64,000 nt of DNA. It comes from Gemmobacter caeruleus (GTDB lineage Bacteria > Pseudomonadota > Alphaproteobacteria > Rhodobacterales > Rhodobacteraceae). The notes under the pieces were generated by a model. That model saw only the letters and a list, made by a program, of their open reading frames with translations. It was not told where the DNA came from and searched no databases. Positions 26,327 to 35,155 of the stretch are shown here, in pieces (the stretch's first letter is position 1; each line of letters opens with the position of its first letter). The DNA is taken from NCBI RefSeq assembly GCF_008271655.1, contig NZ_VKKX01000011.1, forward strand, positions 496,001 through 560,000, written 5' to 3'. Both the position numbers and the translations under genes were made by a program.

Positions 26327-26399
26327 AAGTGCCGATTCCCGCATTGCTTTCGCCTGTGTCTTCGCACACCTTGACGCAAAATGACAGAGGGAGGAGCCC

Positions 26400-27530
26400 A
26401 TGCGCACCCGTGCCGCCGTCGCCGTCGCCCCCGGCAAACCGCTTGAAATCATGGAAGTGAACCTCGAAGGGCCGAAATTCGGCGAGGTTCTGGTGGAGAT
26501 CAAGGCCACCGGCATCTGCCACACAGACGAATTCACCCTGTCGGGCGCCGATCCCGAAGGGTTGTTCCCCGCGATTCTCGGGCATGAGGGCGCGGGCGTG
26601 GTGATCGAATGCGGCCCCGGCGTGACCACGCTGAAACCGGGCGACCATGTCATCCCGCTTTATACGCCGGAATGCCGGCAATGCCCGTCCTGCCTGTCGC
26701 GCAAGACCAACCTCTGCACGGCGATCCGCGCCACGCAGGGCCAGGGCCTGCTGCCCGATGGCACGACGCGGTTCTCCATGCTGGATGGCACGCCGATCCA
26801 TCACTACATGGGCTGCTCCACCTTTGCGCAACATACGGTGGTGCCGGAAATCGCGCTGGCCAAGATCCGCGACGACGCGCCCTTCGACAAGGTCTGCTAT
26901 ATCGGCTGTGGCGTGACCACGGGCATTGGCGCTGTGCTGAACACCGCCAAGGTGGAGATCGGCGCCAAGGCGGTGGTCTTCGGGCTGGGCGGCATCGGGC
27001 TCAACGTGATCCAGGGCCTCAAGATGGCCGGCGCCGACATGATCATCGGGGTCGATCTGAACAACGACAAGAAGGAATGGGGTGAACGCTTCGGCATGAC
27101 CCATTTCATCAACCCGAAAGAGATCGAAGGTTCGGTCGTGCAGGCGATTGTCGATCTGACCAAGACCGAGGCCGATCAGATCGGCGGCGCCGATTACAGC
27201 TTTGACTGCACCGGCAATGTCAAGGTCATGCGGGACGCGCTGGAATGCACCCATCGTGGCTGGGGGCAGTCGATCATCATCGGCGTGGCGCCGGCGGGGG
27301 CCGAGATCCAGACCCGGCCCTTCCAGCTGGTCACCGGGCGCGTCTGGAAAGGCACCGCCTTTGGCGGCGCCCGCGGGCGGACCGATGTGCCGAAGATCGT
27401 GGACTGGTATATGGATGGCAAGATCGAGATCGACTCGATGATCACCCATCTTCTGCCGCTGGAGCGCATCAACGAAGCCTTCGATCTGATGCATGAGGGC
27501 AAGTCGATCCGGGCCGTGGTGGTCTATTGA
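26400..27530 (+). CDS. frmA: S-(hydroxymethyl)glutathione dehydrogenase / class III alcohol dehydrogenase
   Basis: A 376-residue zinc MDR enzyme that oxidises S-hydroxymethylglutathione (formaldehyde plus GSH) to S-formylglutathione, and can reduce GSNO. Catalytic-zinc ligands lie in [16 protein letters not shown] and YIGCGVTTG. Structural-zinc Cys are in [15 protein letters not shown]. The NAD motif is [12 protein letters not shown], and the DGTTRFS segment fits class III enzymes. In Rhodobacter it is known as adhI and in Paracoccus as flhA. The partner hydrolase fghA lies at 54.2 kb rather than adjacent. Confidence 0.96.
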   Translation: MRTRAAVAVAPGKPLEIMEVNLEGPKFGEVLVEIKATGICHTDEFTLSGADPEGLFPAILGHEGAGVVIECGPGVTTLKPGDHVIPLYTPECRQCPSCLSRKTNLCTAIRATQGQGLLPDGTTRFSMLDGTPIHHYMGCSTFAQHTVVPEIALAKIRDDAPFDKVCYIGCGVTTGIGAVLNTAKVEIGAKAVVFGLGGIGLNVIQGLKMAGADMIIGVDLNNDKKEWGERFGMTHFINPKEIEGSVVQAIVDLTKTEADQIGGADYSFDCTGNVKVMRDALECTHRGWGQSIIIGVAPAGAEIQTRPFQLVTGRVWKGTAFGGARGRTDVPKIVDWYMDGKIEIDSMITHLLPLERINEAFDLMHEGKSIRAVVVY

Positions 27531-27540
27531 TCCGTTGCAC

Positions 27541-27592
27541 GCGGGGGCTGTCTGCCCCCGCACCCCCGAGGATATTTTTGAACAGATGAAGG
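27541..27592 (+). repeat. Composite hairpin-tail element after frmA
   Basis: The hairpin GCGGGGGC/GCCCCCGC (27541-27548, 27554-27561), 10 nt after the frmA stop, is followed by the tail at 27563-27592, which contains GGATATTTTTGAACAGATGA. The same tail recurs at 39144, 53693 and 56083 downstream of other genes in the same sense. It probably acts as a transcript 3' end or stability element. Confidence 0.75.
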
Positions 27593-27609
27593 GGAAGGGC
27601 GCGCTTTGC

Positions 27610-27683
27610 CCTTCATCTGTTCAAAAATATCCTCAGGGGGTGAATTGAGCCGTGAGGCTCAAGAGGGGGCGCGAGCGCCCCCT
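27610..27683 (-). repeat. Second, inverted copy of the composite element
   Basis: 27610-27634 is the exact reverse complement of 27568-27592, a 25-bp perfect inverted repeat with a 17-nt loop. Further out, the palindromes TTGAGCC/GGCTCAA (27645-27661) and GGGGGCGC/GCGCCCCC (about 27665-27682) supply the hairpin part on the minus strand. No minus-strand gene ends here; ybaK on plus follows 24 nt later. Confidence 0.7.
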
Positions 27684-27705
27684 GTCTGTTTGGCGGGAAG
27701 GTGAA

Positions 27706-28176
27706 ATGGCCGCGACCCAGGCGCTGAAATTTCTTGAGACGCAGGGCGTTGTCGTCAGCCTGCATCCCTATGACTATGACCCCGCCGCCGATGCGGTGGG
27801 GATGCAGGCGGCGGCGGCACTTGGCATCGCGCCGGCGCAGATGCTCAAGACCCTGATGTTGGAACTGGACGGCAAGCCGGTCTGTTGCGTGATCCCGGCC
27901 GATTGCCAATTGTCAATGAAGCGGGTGGCGGCGGCCTTTGGCGGCAAGGCGGCGGCGATGATGCTGCCGGCCAGGGCGGAAAAGCTGACCGGCTATCGCG
28001 TGGGGGGCATTTCGCCCTTTGGGCAGAAGCGCGCGGTGCCGACCGCCTTTGAGATTGCCGCCTGCGGCCATGCGCGGGTCTGGATCAATGCGGGCCAGCG
28101 CGGTTTGCTGCTGGGCATCGACCCGCAAGAGGCAGTGGGGGTGACGGCTGCGCGGGCGGCGGCGCTGGTGGCGTGA
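27706..28176 (+). CDS. ybaK: YbaK/EbsC family aminoacyl-tRNA deacylase
   Basis: A 156-residue editing enzyme starting MAATQALKFLE. YbaK-type proteins hydrolyse misacylated Cys-tRNA(Pro) in trans. The invariant Lys region QMLKTLMLELDGKPVCCVIP, the GGISPFGQKR segment and the late INAGQRGLLLGIDP match the family. The start has AAGGTG upstream. It converges on the HxlR gene with a 3-nt gap. Confidence 0.93.
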   Translation: MAATQALKFLETQGVVVSLHPYDYDPAADAVGMQAAAALGIAPAQMLKTLMLELDGKPVCCVIPADCQLSMKRVAAAFGGKAAAMMLPARAEKLTGYRVGGISPFGQKRAVPTAFEIAACGHARVWINAGQRGLLLGIDPQEAVGVTAARAAALVA

Positions 28177-28179
28177 CCG

Positions 28180-28569
28180 TCAGGCGGCGCGATCTTGCCC
28201 CCGGGCGAGGATGCGGGGCAGGTTGTCTTCGATCCAGCCGGTCAGGGCCGCCAGATGGGTGCCGGCCTCGTGCCCCAGGTCGGTCAGGCTGTAATCCACA
28301 TGCGGCGGCACCACGTCATGCACGCGGCGGGTGACAAGGCCGTCGGCCTCCAGCTGTTGCAGGGTCTGGGCCAGCATGCGTTCGCTGACCCCGCCGATGC
28401 GCCGGCGCAGCGCCGAGAAGCGGTGTGTGCCCGAAAGCAGCACCAGCATGACCAGCGTGCCCCAGCGGCTTGTCAGATGCGCGAGGATCTGGCGCGAGGG
28501 GCATTCGGCGGCCAGCACATCGGGGCTGAGCTGCGACAGGGTCTTTTGTGCATTGTCTGACGGGGTCAT
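28180..28569 (-). CDS. HxlR-family redox-sensing regulator (QorR/YtfH type)
   Basis: A 129-residue winged-helix protein. CPSRQILAHLTSRWGTLVMLVLL, RFSALRRRIGGVSERMLAQTL and LTDLGHEAGTHL are typical HxlR/DUF24 segments. The single N-terminal Cys23 (AAECPSR) is the position used as thiol sensor in QorR and YodB proteins. It is divergent from a qorB-like gene across 98 nt that holds a TACTTAC/GTAAGTA dyad. The pairing copies the E. coli ytfH-ytfG arrangement. Confidence 0.88.
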   Translation of the reverse strand: MTPSDNAQKTLSQLSPDVLAAECPSRQILAHLTSRWGTLVMLVLLSGTHRFSALRRRIGGVSERMLAQTLQQLEADGLVTRRVHDVVPPHVDYSLTDLGHEAGTHLAALTGWIEDNLPRILARGQDRAA

Positions 28570-28585
28570 GTGCGGCTCTGCGGTA

Positions 28586-28622
28586 TACTTACAAAAATGT
28601 AGGCACTTCCTTTTCGTAAGTA
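28586..28622. promoter_or_regulatory. HxlR-type operator candidate in the divergent promoter
   Basis: TACTTAC (28586-28592) and GTAAGTA (28616-28622) form a 7-bp inverted repeat with centres 30 bp apart, three helical turns. It lies in an AT-rich island between the HxlR gene and qorB. ACTTAC/GTAAGT half-sites are frequent in HxlR/QorR operators. Confidence 0.6.
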
Positions 28623-28667
28623 AAGCCCCCAGATTGAGGTCAGACCATGATCCACAGGAGCTTTGCC

Positions 28668-29501
28668 ATGACCATCGCCGTGACCGGAGCCACCGGCCAA
28701 CTGGGCCGCCTTGCCATTGCCGCATTGAAGGCGCGGGGGGCGTTGCCGATCGCGCTGGCGCGCGACCCGGCCCGGGCCGCCGATCTGGGCGTGCCGGTGC
28801 GCGTCTTCGACTATGCCGCGCCGGATGCTGCCGCGCTGGCCGGGGTGGAGGTGCTGGTGCTGATTTCCTCCAACGATTTCAACGATCGCGCCGGGCAGCA
28901 TGGCCGTGTCATCGCGGCGGCCAGGGCGGCGGGCGTGGGGCGGATCGTCTATACCTCGATCCTCAAGGGCGATGCCTCGCCGCTGTTGCTGGCGGCAGAT
29001 CATATTGCGACGGAACAGGCGCTGGCGCAATCGGGCCTTGCGGTGACCCTGCTGCGCAACGGCTGGTATACCGAGAATTATACCGGCGCCCTGCCGGCGG
29101 TGCTGGAACATGGCGCAATGATCGGGTCCAGCGGGGCGGGGCGCATCGCCTCGGCCGCGCGGGCCGATTATGCCGAGGCGATCGCCGTGGTCGCGCTGGA
29201 TGCTGCCCATGCCGGCCAGACCTATGAATTGGCGGGCGATACCGCGCATGACCAGGCCGAGATGGCCGCGGAACTGGCGGCGCAAAGCGGCAAGCCGGTC
29301 GCCTATGTCAATTTGCCCGAGGCCGATTATGCCAAGGCACTGGAGGGTTTCGGCCTGCCTGCCGGTTTCGCCGCCATTCTGGCCGATGCCGATGCCCGTG
29401 CGGGCGAGGGGGCGCTGTTCGATGACAGCCGCACGCTGTCGCGTCTGATCGGCCGGCCGACCACGCCCATGGCCGAGACCCTGCGCCGCGCGCTGGTCTG
29501 A
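28668..29501 (+). CDS. qorB: NAD(P)H:quinone oxidoreductase of the NmrA-like SDR family (QorB/YtfG type)
   Basis: A 277-residue atypical SDR. The Rossmann motif is VTGATGQLG, followed by LIALA-type strand IALARDPARA, the LISSNDF segment and LRNGWYTEN, features of YtfG/QorB. Those enzymes use NADPH to reduce quinones. The start at 28668 has CAGGAG upstream. Control by the divergent thiol-containing HxlR protein fits a quinone/electrophile stress response. Confidence 0.88.
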   Translation: MTIAVTGATGQLGRLAIAALKARGALPIALARDPARAADLGVPVRVFDYAAPDAAALAGVEVLVLISSNDFNDRAGQHGRVIAAARAAGVGRIVYTSILKGDASPLLLAADHIATEQALAQSGLAVTLLRNGWYTENYTGALPAVLEHGAMIGSSGAGRIASAARADYAEAIAVVALDAAHAGQTYELAGDTAHDQAEMAAELAAQSGKPVAYVNLPEADYAKALEGFGLPAGFAAILADADARAGEGALFDDSRTLSRLIGRPTTPMAETLRRALV

Positions 29502-29595
29502 GGTCGCAATCGCGCCGCCAAGGGTCTGCCCGGGCCTTGGCGGCGCGCCCTATTTGCGTAGGATGGCGCGGCATGATCCCGCAGGAGAGCCGAAG

Positions 29596-29994
29596 ATGAG
29601 CCGTGCCACGCTCGAATCCTATTACGCCGCCTTCAATGCCGGGGATGCCGCCGGCATGCTGGCCTGTCTGACCGATGATATCGAGCATCGCGTGAACGAG
29701 GGCGCCATCCGGCGCGGCAAGGAGCTGTTCGCCGAATTCTGTTCGCATATGGGCGTGAGCTATCGCGAGCGGCTGGCCGACATGGTGATCTTCGTGAACG
29801 AGGATGCGACCCGCGGCGCCGCCGAATTTGTCGTGCATGGCGAATATCTGAAGACCGATCCCGGTCTGCCCGAGGCCCGCTGTCAGCGTTATGTCCTGCC
29901 GGCGGGGGCGTTCTTTGACCTGCGCGACGGCAAGATCGCCCGGGTGACCACCTTCTACAACCTGAATGACTGGGTCGCGCAGGTTTCGGCATGA
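29596..29994 (+). CDS. Ketosteroid-isomerase-related NTF2-like protein
   Basis: A 132-residue protein with the SnoaL/NTF2-like fold: ESYYAAFNAGDAAGMLACLTDDIEHRVN at the N terminus, then RYVLPAGAFFDLRDGKIARVTTFYNLNDW at the C terminus. Proteins annotated as ketosteroid isomerase-related with this arrangement have no proven substrate. The start has CAGGAGAG upstream. Its stop overlaps the next gene start (ATGA), so the pair is translationally coupled. Confidence 0.85.
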   Translation: MSRATLESYYAAFNAGDAAGMLACLTDDIEHRVNEGAIRRGKELFAEFCSHMGVSYRERLADMVIFVNEDATRGAAEFVVHGEYLKTDPGLPEARCQRYVLPAGAFFDLRDGKIARVTTFYNLNDWVAQVSA

Positions 29995-30575
29995 TCGCCA
30001 CGCGGGTTCTGACGGGCGATGCGCTGGATGCCGCGCTGGACGATGTGGCGCGGCTGCGCATCGCCGTCTTCCGCGACTGGCCTTATCTCTATGATGGCTC
30101 GCTGGATTATGAGCGGGCCTATCTGCAAACCTATCGTGACAGTCCGGGCGCCATTCTGGTGGGGGCCTTTGACGGGCCGCGCCTGGTGGGGGCGGCGACC
30201 GGCACGCCGATGGAAGATCACGCCAGCGAATTCGCCGCGCCCTTTGCCGGGCAGGGCATCGCGTTGGAGCGTATCTTCTATTGCGCCGAATCCGTGCTGC
30301 TGGCCGAATATCGGGGGCAGGGCATCGGGCATCGCTTCTTTGACGCGCGCGAGGATCACGCCCGCGCGCTTGGCCGCAGCCATGTCGCCTTTTGCAGCGT
30401 GACGCGGCCCGAGGGGCATCCGCTGAAGCCGTCGGTCTATCGCGGCAACGATGCCTTCTGGCGCAAGCGGGGCTATGAGGTGCTGCCCGGCGTGATGGCG
30501 GAATTTTCCTGGCGCGACATCGGCGAAACCGCCGAGACGAAAAAGCCGCTTCAGTTCTGGATGCGCGCGCTATAG
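29991..30575 (+). CDS. GNAT family N-acetyltransferase
   Basis: A 194-residue acetyltransferase. The acetyl-CoA-binding region VLLAEYRGQGIGHRFFDARE is clear, preceded by a beta strand (ERIFYCAESV) and followed by CSVTRPEGHPLKPS. The N-terminal DDVARLRIAVFRDWPYLYDG segment is shared with a subgroup of uncharacterised GNATs paired with NTF2-like proteins. It overlaps the preceding gene (ATGA) and runs 25 nt into the convergent flavoprotein gene. Confidence 0.88.
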   Translation: MIATRVLTGDALDAALDDVARLRIAVFRDWPYLYDGSLDYERAYLQTYRDSPGAILVGAFDGPRLVGAATGTPMEDHASEFAAPFAGQGIALERIFYCAESVLLAEYRGQGIGHRFFDAREDHARALGRSHVAFCSVTRPEGHPLKPSVYRGNDAFWRKRGYEVLPGVMAEFSWRDIGETAETKKPLQFWMRAL

Positions 30576-31720
30576 GCCCGCGCCGCCGCGCGGCCGGCAT
30601 GCAGCCCGGTGGCCCAGCTTGCGGTCAGCAGATAGCCGCCGGTCGGCGCCTCCCAGTCCAGCATCTCGCCGGCGGCAAAGATGCCTGGGAGGGCGCGCAG
30701 TTCCAGATCCGCGGTCAGGCTGGCGCGGGCGATGCCGCCGGCGGAGGAAATGGCCTCCTCCAGCGGGCGGGGGCCGTGATGCGGCACCGGCAGGTGCTTG
30801 AGCAGCGGCGCCAGATCGGCGGGGAGCGGGCGGGCGAGTTCCTGCACCAGCGCCAGCGCCGCCGGGCCAAGGCCCAGCTTGCGCAGCCGGTTCGCCGCGC
30901 TGTCGCCGGGTTTCAGCCGGGCGATACGGGCGCGCAGCGCCGCCAGATCGAGATCGGGAAACAGGTCGAGCGCCAGCGGCGCCCCCAGCCGCAAGTCGCG
31001 GCTGACGGTATAGATGCCGCCGCCCTCGAGGCCCCGTTCGGAGATCACGAATTCGCCGCGCTCGCGCCGGGGGCCGGCAATCAGCGCCGCGCCCTTGACC
31101 GGCTGGCCGAAATGTCGCGCCATATGCGGCGACCAGTTCATCTGAAAGCCCATATTGGCCGGGGCGAAATCGGTGATGGTCACGCCCTTTTCGCGCAGCC
31201 AGGGCAGCCAAGCGGCATCCGAGCCAAGGCGCGGCCAACTGGCGCCGCCCAGGGCCAGCACGGTGACGGCGGGCGACACGGCCTGCCGTCCCTCGGGCGT
31301 GTCGAAGGTCAGCGCGGCGCCGTCAAACCCGGTCCAGCGCCAACGGGTGCGCAGCGCCACCCCCTTTTCCGCCAGCCGCGCCAGCCAGGCCCGCAACAGC
31401 GGCGAGCCCTTCATCGCCACCGGAAAGACCCGGCCCGACGATCCGGCAAAGACCGGCTGGCCCAGCCCCTCGCAAAAGGCGCGGACCTGATCGGGGCCAA
31501 AATCGGCCAACATCGGCGCCAGCCAATCGACATCATAGCGCGCGGCAAAATCCGCCAGCGGCTCGTCCCGGGTGACGTTCAGGCCGGATTTCCCCGCCAT
31601 CAGCAGCTTGCGCGCGGGCGAGGGCTTGGCCTCGGCCAGCACGACCGGCAGGCCGGCATCGGCCAGCTCCTCGGCCGCCATCAGGCCGGCAGGCCCCGCG
31701 CCGATCACCCATGCGGTCAC
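30551..31720 (-). CDS. HI0933-like FAD-binding flavoprotein (TIGR03862 type)
   Basis: A 389-residue protein with the FAD-binding motif VIGAGPAGLMAAEELADA at the extreme N terminus and the GKSGLNVTRDEP segment typical of HI0933-like proteins. The late ISSAGGIAR and ETPTGGYLL-like EAPTGGYLLTASWATG complete the flavin site. The likely start is a GTG at 31720, whose bases overlap the MscS stop (GTGA). Family members are proposed oxidoreductases without known substrate. Confidence 0.88.
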   Translation of the reverse strand: MTAWVIGAGPAGLMAAEELADAGLPVVLAEAKPSPARKLLMAGKSGLNVTRDEPLADFAARYDVDWLAPMLADFGPDQVRAFCEGLGQPVFAGSSGRVFPVAMKGSPLLRAWLARLAEKGVALRTRWRWTGFDGAALTFDTPEGRQAVSPAVTVLALGGASWPRLGSDAAWLPWLREKGVTITDFAPANMGFQMNWSPHMARHFGQPVKGAALIAGPRRERGEFVISERGLEGGGIYTVSRDLRLGAPLALDLFPDLDLAALRARIARLKPGDSAANRLRKLGLGPAALALVQELARPLPADLAPLLKHLPVPHHGPRPLEEAISSAGGIARASLTADLELRALPGIFAAGEMLDWEAPTGGYLLTASWATGLHAGRAAARAYSARIQN

Positions 31721-33027
31721 GGGCGCTGCCCCTTGATCTCCACCACGCGATGTGGATAGGGCATTTCGATCCCGGCCTCTTTCAGCGCGTTCCAGATCGC
31801 GAACAGGACCGGGCTTCCGAACCTGTTCTTGCCGTCGTCGATGCCGTTCACCCAATATTCCACCGCGAAATCCACGCTGCTTTCGCCAAAGCCGCGCAAT
31901 TCGCAATCGGGGCCATCGGGCGCTTTCAGCACGAAGGGCAGGGCGGCAACGGCGGTTTCGATGATGTCGGGCACGCGGTTGATATCGGTGTCATAGCTGA
32001 CCGAAAACGCCGCCTCATAGCGGTTGGCGCTGCCCTGATCGGAATAGTTGACGACGCGGGTGGTGATGAAATCCTCATTCGGAACCACGATCCACTTGCC
32101 GTCAAAGGTTTCCAGAATGCAGGCGCGGGCGGTCATCTTGACGATGGTGCCCTGTTCGCCGCCATCCAGTTCGACATAATCGCCGACCGTGGTCTGCCCC
32201 TCGACCAGCAGGATGATGCCCGAGACGAAATTGGCCGCGATCTGTTGCAGGCCCAGCCCGATGCCCACGCCAAGTGCGCCGCCCAGCACCGCGACGGCAG
32301 TCAGGTCGATGCCCATGATCGACATCAGCAGCAGGAAGGCCGCGCCATAGATCGCGACCTCGGCGGCCTTCATCGCCAGTTCGCGGGTGGCGGGGCGCAG
32401 GTCGGGTTGCTTGCGGATGTAATCGGCGCTTTGCCGGTTTGACCAGCCGCCCAGCCAGAACAACAGCGCCCCGGCAATCAGCCCGCGCACCAGCGCCAGC
32501 GCCGAAAACCGGATACTGCCCAGCGAAATCACCGTGGCATCCAGGCTGGCCGACAGATCGTCTAGCACCCCCAACACATGCAGCAGCGCCAGCGGGATCA
32601 GCACGAACCGTCCGAGAAAGCGCAGGAAGGGGTCGGTCAACACGCGATGCACGAAGATATGCGCCGCCAGCAGCAGGAAGGCGCGTTTGCCAAGGGCGAT
32701 GACCGCGCCGGAACCGAACAGGCTGCGCGTCAGTTCCTCGCCCGCCGCGGTCAGGACGAAGGCCAGCAGCGGCAGCAGCAGCGGCATCAACCGGATCAGC
32801 CCGCGCCGGCCTTGCGCCAGCGGCCCGGCCTTGCCGCCCGCCGGGGTCAGCACCCGGGTCAGCCAGCCCGACAGCCGCGCCGCCAAAAGCCGCGCCAGCA
32901 GCAGCGCCGCCAGCAGCAGGGCGAATTGCGACAATGCGGCAGGCGAGGTCAGCCAGTCCTGCGCGGTGGCAAGGCCGGGGTCCAGCCAGACACGGATCGG
33001 TTCAAGCGGGTCGGTTGTCGGGTCCAT
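31717..33027 (-). CDS. MscS-family mechanosensitive ion channel
   Basis: A 436-residue inner-membrane protein with several N-terminal helices. It ends in the pore-lining helix LGGALGVGIGLGLQQIAANF and the beta domain VGDYVELDGGEQGTIVKMTAR, then WIVVPNEDFI. This is the conserved MscS core, with an N-terminal extension of about 200 residues. MscS channels release solutes on hypo-osmotic shock. The start at 33027 gives MDPTTDPLEPIRVW. It couples by overlap to the flavoprotein gene downstream. Confidence 0.93.
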   Translation of the reverse strand: MDPTTDPLEPIRVWLDPGLATAQDWLTSPAALSQFALLLAALLLARLLAARLSGWLTRVLTPAGGKAGPLAQGRRGLIRLMPLLLPLLAFVLTAAGEELTRSLFGSGAVIALGKRAFLLLAAHIFVHRVLTDPFLRFLGRFVLIPLALLHVLGVLDDLSASLDATVISLGSIRFSALALVRGLIAGALLFWLGGWSNRQSADYIRKQPDLRPATRELAMKAAEVAIYGAAFLLLMSIMGIDLTAVAVLGGALGVGIGLGLQQIAANFVSGIILLVEGQTTVGDYVELDGGEQGTIVKMTARACILETFDGKWIVVPNEDFITTRVVNYSDQGSANRYEAAFSVSYDTDINRVPDIIETAVAALPFVLKAPDGPDCELRGFGESSVDFAVEYWVNGIDDGKNRFGSPVLFAIWNALKEAGIEMPYPHRVVEIKGQRP

Positions 33028-33104
33028 CGGCAGTCCTCGGTCACTGCCCGAGGGGTGCCAGAGGCCGGCGCGGCGCGCAAGGGGCAGGGCGCCCGCGCCC
33101 GGCG

Positions 33105-33824
33105 TCACAGCATGCGGATCGTGTCCTTTTCCACCGACAGCACATAGCCGCGACGGGCAATCGTCTTGACCAGCAGTTCCGACACCAGTTGATTGCCAAG
33201 CGCGTCGCGCAGGCGCTTGACCCGGGTCGCGCCGGCGGCTTCCTCGCAATCGGCCTCGGACCGGCCGGAGATCACGGCCTCGATCTGCGCGCCGTTCAGC
33301 ACCTCGTCATCCATCCGCGCCTCGGCCAGCACCGACAGCGTCTCGATGGCGGCCTCGGTCAACTGGAATTCCAGATCGTTGATATAGACCGCCCGCGCCT
33401 CGCGGCTGATCATCAGCGATGACACGGTGATCCCCGAGCGCTGAATGGCCGAGATGCGGCGGTTCAGCGTGACGATGGTCAGCAGGAACACGAGGCAGGC
33501 CACCAGCAGCGCCGCCGAAAACACCAGCAGCACAAAGATCACCATGCGATAGCTGGCCAGCACCTCCTGAAAGGTGGTGCCCGATTGCGCGATGATTTCC
33601 AGCAGCCGGATCTCGGTAAAGGTCTTCAGCGCGTCATCGGCGACGAAAAGCTGTTCGACGCGCGCGTTGAAGGCATTGGCATCGGGCAGCGCCAGAAACA
33701 GGAAGGTCGCCGCGGCGGCCAGAATGACCACCACCGCCGCGACCCCAAAGGTCACGGTGCGATTGCCCGCGCGCAGGCTGTCAGAAACGGAGGAAGTAGT
33801 CTCCGGCACTCGATTGCCTTTCAT
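33105..33824 (-). CDS. Membrane-anchored protein with C-terminal winged-helix (OmpR/PhoB-like) domain
   Basis: A 239-residue protein. Two membrane helices (about 24-46 and 94-118) flank a ~47-residue periplasmic loop. The cytoplasmic part (120-239) looks like an OmpR/PhoB-type winged helix: RAVYINDLEFQLTEAAIETLSVLAEA, then TRVKRLRDALG and VKTIARRGYVLSV. This would be a ToxR/CadC-like idea with reversed order. It overlaps the upstream secreted-protein gene by 44 nt and lies 77 nt before mscS. The DNA-binding assignment is by pattern only. Confidence 0.75.
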   Translation of the reverse strand: MKGNRVPETTSSVSDSLRAGNRTVTFGVAAVVVILAAAATFLFLALPDANAFNARVEQLFVADDALKTFTEIRLLEIIAQSGTTFQEVLASYRMVIFVLLVFSAALLVACLVFLLTIVTLNRRISAIQRSGITVSSLMISREARAVYINDLEFQLTEAAIETLSVLAEARMDDEVLNGAQIEAVISGRSEADCEEAAGATRVKRLRDALGNQLVSELLVKTIARRGYVLSVEKDTIRML

Positions 33825-34062
33825 TCAGGCCCTCGGGGCCGAAGGTGGAGATGACGTTCAACAACTTCCAGCCGCCGGCCGCAAGGCGCGGGGCCAGTTC
33901 GGCCTTGGCCGCCTTCTTGTTGCAGGCGGAAACCTGCGCAACACCGTAATGGAGCCGCAGCGGATTGTCGCGCTTGGCCTTGTAATCGGCATAGCACTCG
34001 GCCTGTGCGGCCCCGGCAAGGCAGACAAGCGCGGCGGCGGCAAGGATCGGTCTGAGGCGCAT
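33781..34062 (-). CDS. Small secreted protein overlapping the membrane winged-helix gene
   Basis: A 93-residue protein with signal peptide MRLRPILAAAALVCLAGAAQA cleaved before ECYADYK. The mature part has two Cys (EC and SAC), a Lys-rich middle (NKKAAKAEL) and GWKLLNVISTFGPEG. No family recognised. Its last 44 nt overlap the start of the membrane winged-helix gene in another frame, which implies translational coupling. It could act as a periplasmic partner, which is speculation. Confidence 0.75.
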   Translation of the reverse strand: MRLRPILAAAALVCLAGAAQAECYADYKAKRDNPLRLHYGVAQVSACNKKAAKAELAPRLAAGGWKLLNVISTFGPEGLNERQSSAGDYFLRF

Positions 34063-34274
34063 CGGCGGATTCCCTCGCGGGTTTGGGTTGGGCTGAGGAT
34101 GGGCAATGCGGCTTGGCAATTCAATATCATACCGGGGGGATAGGGACGGTTATCCGATAACAAGCCCCGGTTATTGCGTGGCGTCACCGCCGCGACACAG
34201 GCTTTTGCCACGATCCCCGACCAAGGATCCCAGAACAGGCCGGACCGCGATCCGGCCGGAACAGGAGCAGGCAG

Positions 34275-34466
34275 ATGCGGCAATCCCCCGAACAGGCATT
34301 CCGGCCAACCCCCCGCGTGGCGCGGCTGCGCTTTGCGCTTGGCATGACGGGGGCGCTTTGCCTGTTGGTGGGGCTGATCCTGTCCTCGATGCCGGGCGCG
34401 TCCGAGGCACGGGTGTGCCGGATGCAGATCGGCGGGCCGCTGGCGGGCACCTGCGCCGCGCGCTGA
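34275..34466 (+). CDS. Small single-pass membrane protein
   Basis: A 63-residue protein with a basic N terminus and one hydrophobic helix ([21 protein letters not shown]), then a short tail with two Cys (RVCRMQ, GTCAAR). AGGAG lies 8 nt upstream of the ATG. No family recognised. It is 40 nt before rnhB on the same strand. The good ribosome-binding site and hydrophobic profile support it, but coding proof is thin. Confidence 0.5.
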   Translation: MRQSPEQAFRPTPRVARLRFALGMTGALCLLVGLILSSMPGASEARVCRMQIGGPLAGTCAAR

Positions 34467-34506
34467 GCGGGCTTTTCTTCGCCCCGGCGCGGCGGCAGAA
34501 TGGGGC

Positions 34507-35155
34507 ATGACACGCCGCATCCCCCGCCCCGCCACCGATGACAGTCTGGAACAGGAAGCGCTTGCGCAGGGCCTCGGCCCCGTCGCGGGGGTGGACGAGG
34601 TCGGGCGCGGCCCGCTTTGTGGCCCGGTGACGGCGGCGGCGGTGATCCTTGACCCGGCGCGCATCCCTGCCGGCATCGGCGACAGCAAGGCGCTGTCGGC
34701 CGCAACCCGCGAAAGGCTGTGTGCCGAGATCCTCGCCACCGCGCAGGTCAGTGTCGCCCATGCCTCGGTCGAGGAGATCGACCGCCTGAACATCCTGCGC
34801 GCCAGCCATCTGGCGATGGAACGCGCGGTGGCGGGGCTGCCGGTCGCACCGGGTTTCGTGCTGGTCGATGGCAATCGCCTGCCCGCGTCGCTGCCCTGCC
34901 CGGCGCGAGCGGTGGTGAAGGGCGACGCGAAAAGCCTGTCCATCGCCGCGGCCTCGATCGTGGCCAAGGTGATGCGCGATCGCATCATGGTGGATTTGGC
35001 GCAACAGCACCCCGGCTATGGCTGGGAAAAGAACGCAGGCTACCCGACACAGGATCATCTGGCCGCGCTTCTAAATCTTGGGGTGACCCCTCACCATAGG
35101 CGTTCGTTTCGGCCTGTCCACAATATCTTGTATCAAGATGTTTCTGTAAGTGGTT

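Noticed and set aside
27541-27683. Possible insertion-sequence ends or a CRISPR-like repeat
   Set aside because: There is no transposase, no target-site duplication and no spacer-repeat periodicity. The inverted repeat is explained by two opposed copies of the hairpin-tail element.
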